Source: Rhizobium sp. 18055 (GTDB lineage: Bacteria > Pseudomonadota > Alphaproteobacteria > Rhizobiales > Rhizobiaceae). Taken from it: a DNA stretch of 64,000 nt. The notes under the pieces were generated by a model that had not been told where the DNA came from, did no database searches, and saw only the letters and a program-made list of their open reading frames with translations. The number at the start of each line of letters is the position of its first letter. The first letter of the stretch is position 1. This document shows positions 63,749-64,000 of the stretch, in pieces. The translations under genes were made by a program, and so were the position numbers. The stretch is from NCBI RefSeq assembly GCF_902706285.1, contig NZ_CACSKD010000013.1, positions 113,431 to 177,430 on the forward strand. Reading direction: 5' to 3'.

Positions 63749-63952
63749 TGGGATCTGATAGTGCCAGCCAAGGTCGTTGCCTGCTGGCGTGCGGCAGTTC
63801 CGTTGGGATAAGAGTCAACCTTGAACTCAAAGCCTCCACATTCTCATACCACCTCCAATCCTTGATTAAGAGATGGCTCGGGAAATCTGCACATTGGGGA
63901 TAAGTGGAATTTCTGCCTGACTTCGGCTTAGATGCCGGGAACAGGAGATACC
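63749..63952. other. Region preceding the IS3-type gene
   Basis: 204 bases. It includes the probable left part of the IS3-type element (ggggataagtggaatttctgcctga near 63894). No protein gene identified. Confidence 0.25.
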
Positions 63953-64000
63953 ATGACGAGACGACCGCGCCGGAACCATAGCCCGGCTTTCAAGGCGAAG
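63953..64000 (+). CDS. IS3-family transposase OrfA, start only
   Basis: 16 codons before the window ends: MTRRPRRNHSPAFKAK, the standard N-terminus of IS3-family OrfA. ATG 63953 has aggagatacc. Confidence 0.75.
   Translation, partial: MTRRPRRNHSPAFKAK

Larger units (their letters stand above)
55217..64000. mobile_element. Integrated satellite-phage/cryptic prophage-like element, right end beyond window
   Basis: A block with integrase, AlpA and excisionase-like HTH proteins, a primase/helicase, a terminase small subunit and many small unknown proteins, with IS66 and IS3 insertions. Gene content resembles P4-type satellites or degraded prophages. The left border is near the integrase; the right border is not in view. 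The region is not interrupted by any recognised core gene. Confidence 0.75.

Overview
The window looks like a chromosomal segment of a Rhizobiaceae bacterium (Rhizobium/Agrobacterium group). The evidence is a complete acpXL-to-lpxXL cluster for the very-long-chain acyl group of rhizobial lipid A, the aerobic (cob-type) cobalamin pathway with a B12 riboswitch, a glpDSTPQUV-K glycerol ABC-transport operon of the type described in Rhizobium leguminosarum, high GC content and many alphaproteobacterial small families (DUF1127, entericidin, MscS, half-DMT). I infer the organism from gene families and gene order only.

Layout. 1-3.2 kb: a minus-strand sugar ABC importer (binding protein and two permeases, the last cut by the window edge), divergent from a LacI-type regulator (3.65-4.69 kb). 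4.8-6.2 kb: gnd (6-phosphogluconate dehydrogenase), convergent with the regulator across a perfect hairpin terminator. 6.4-7.7 kb: a small SRPBCC protein, a probable broken VOC gene and a PAS-domain protein. 7.9-13.3 kb: lpxXL-adh2XL-fabF1XL-fabF2XL-fabZXL-acpXL, all minus strand, then an L,D-transpeptidase (13.5 kb). 14.0-31.5 kb: a large cobalamin block (cobD, cobC, cobB, cobA; a nucleoside hydrolase; cobE; a TSUP permease; a half-size EamA transporter; cobO, cobN, cobW, cobP; a long cobalamin riboswitch at about 27.65-28.01 kb; a ClC-type channel; cobQ). 31.9-43.7 kb: mixed housekeeping and regulatory genes (entericidin, LysR, two DUF1127-like proteins, a GlxA-type AraC regulator, two paralogous double-receiver response regulators of which one carries a GGDEF domain, an MscS-type channel, a DHA2 MFS exporter, an M20 amidohydrolase). 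43.9-54.9 kb: an IclR regulator, glpK, the glp ABC operon headed by glpD, and an AraC regulator.

55.1-64.0 kb: a mobile element of satellite or cryptic-prophage type. It holds a P4-type integrase, AlpA and excisionase-like HTH proteins, a chain of small overlapping genes, and a DUF5906-type primase/helicase broken by an IS66-family element. That IS66 copy has lost the 3' part of tnpC and is fused directly to a terminase small subunit gene without its 5' end, which suggests an IS-linked deletion. Further unknown small genes follow, including a stand-alone protein resembling the C-terminal domain of the RNA polymerase alpha subunit. The window ends inside the start of an IS3-type transposase gene.

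How the genes work together: the cob genes cover late corrin-ring steps, cobalt insertion (cobN, with cobW), adenosylation (cobO), amidation (cobB, cobQ), aminopropanol attachment (cobC, cobD) and nucleotide-loop activation (cobP), plus the precorrin-2 entry step (cobA). The XL genes build and attach the C28-type fatty acid to lipid A. The glp genes import glycerol, phosphorylate it and oxidise glycerol 3-phosphate. I saw no tRNA or rRNA gene and no CRISPR array.
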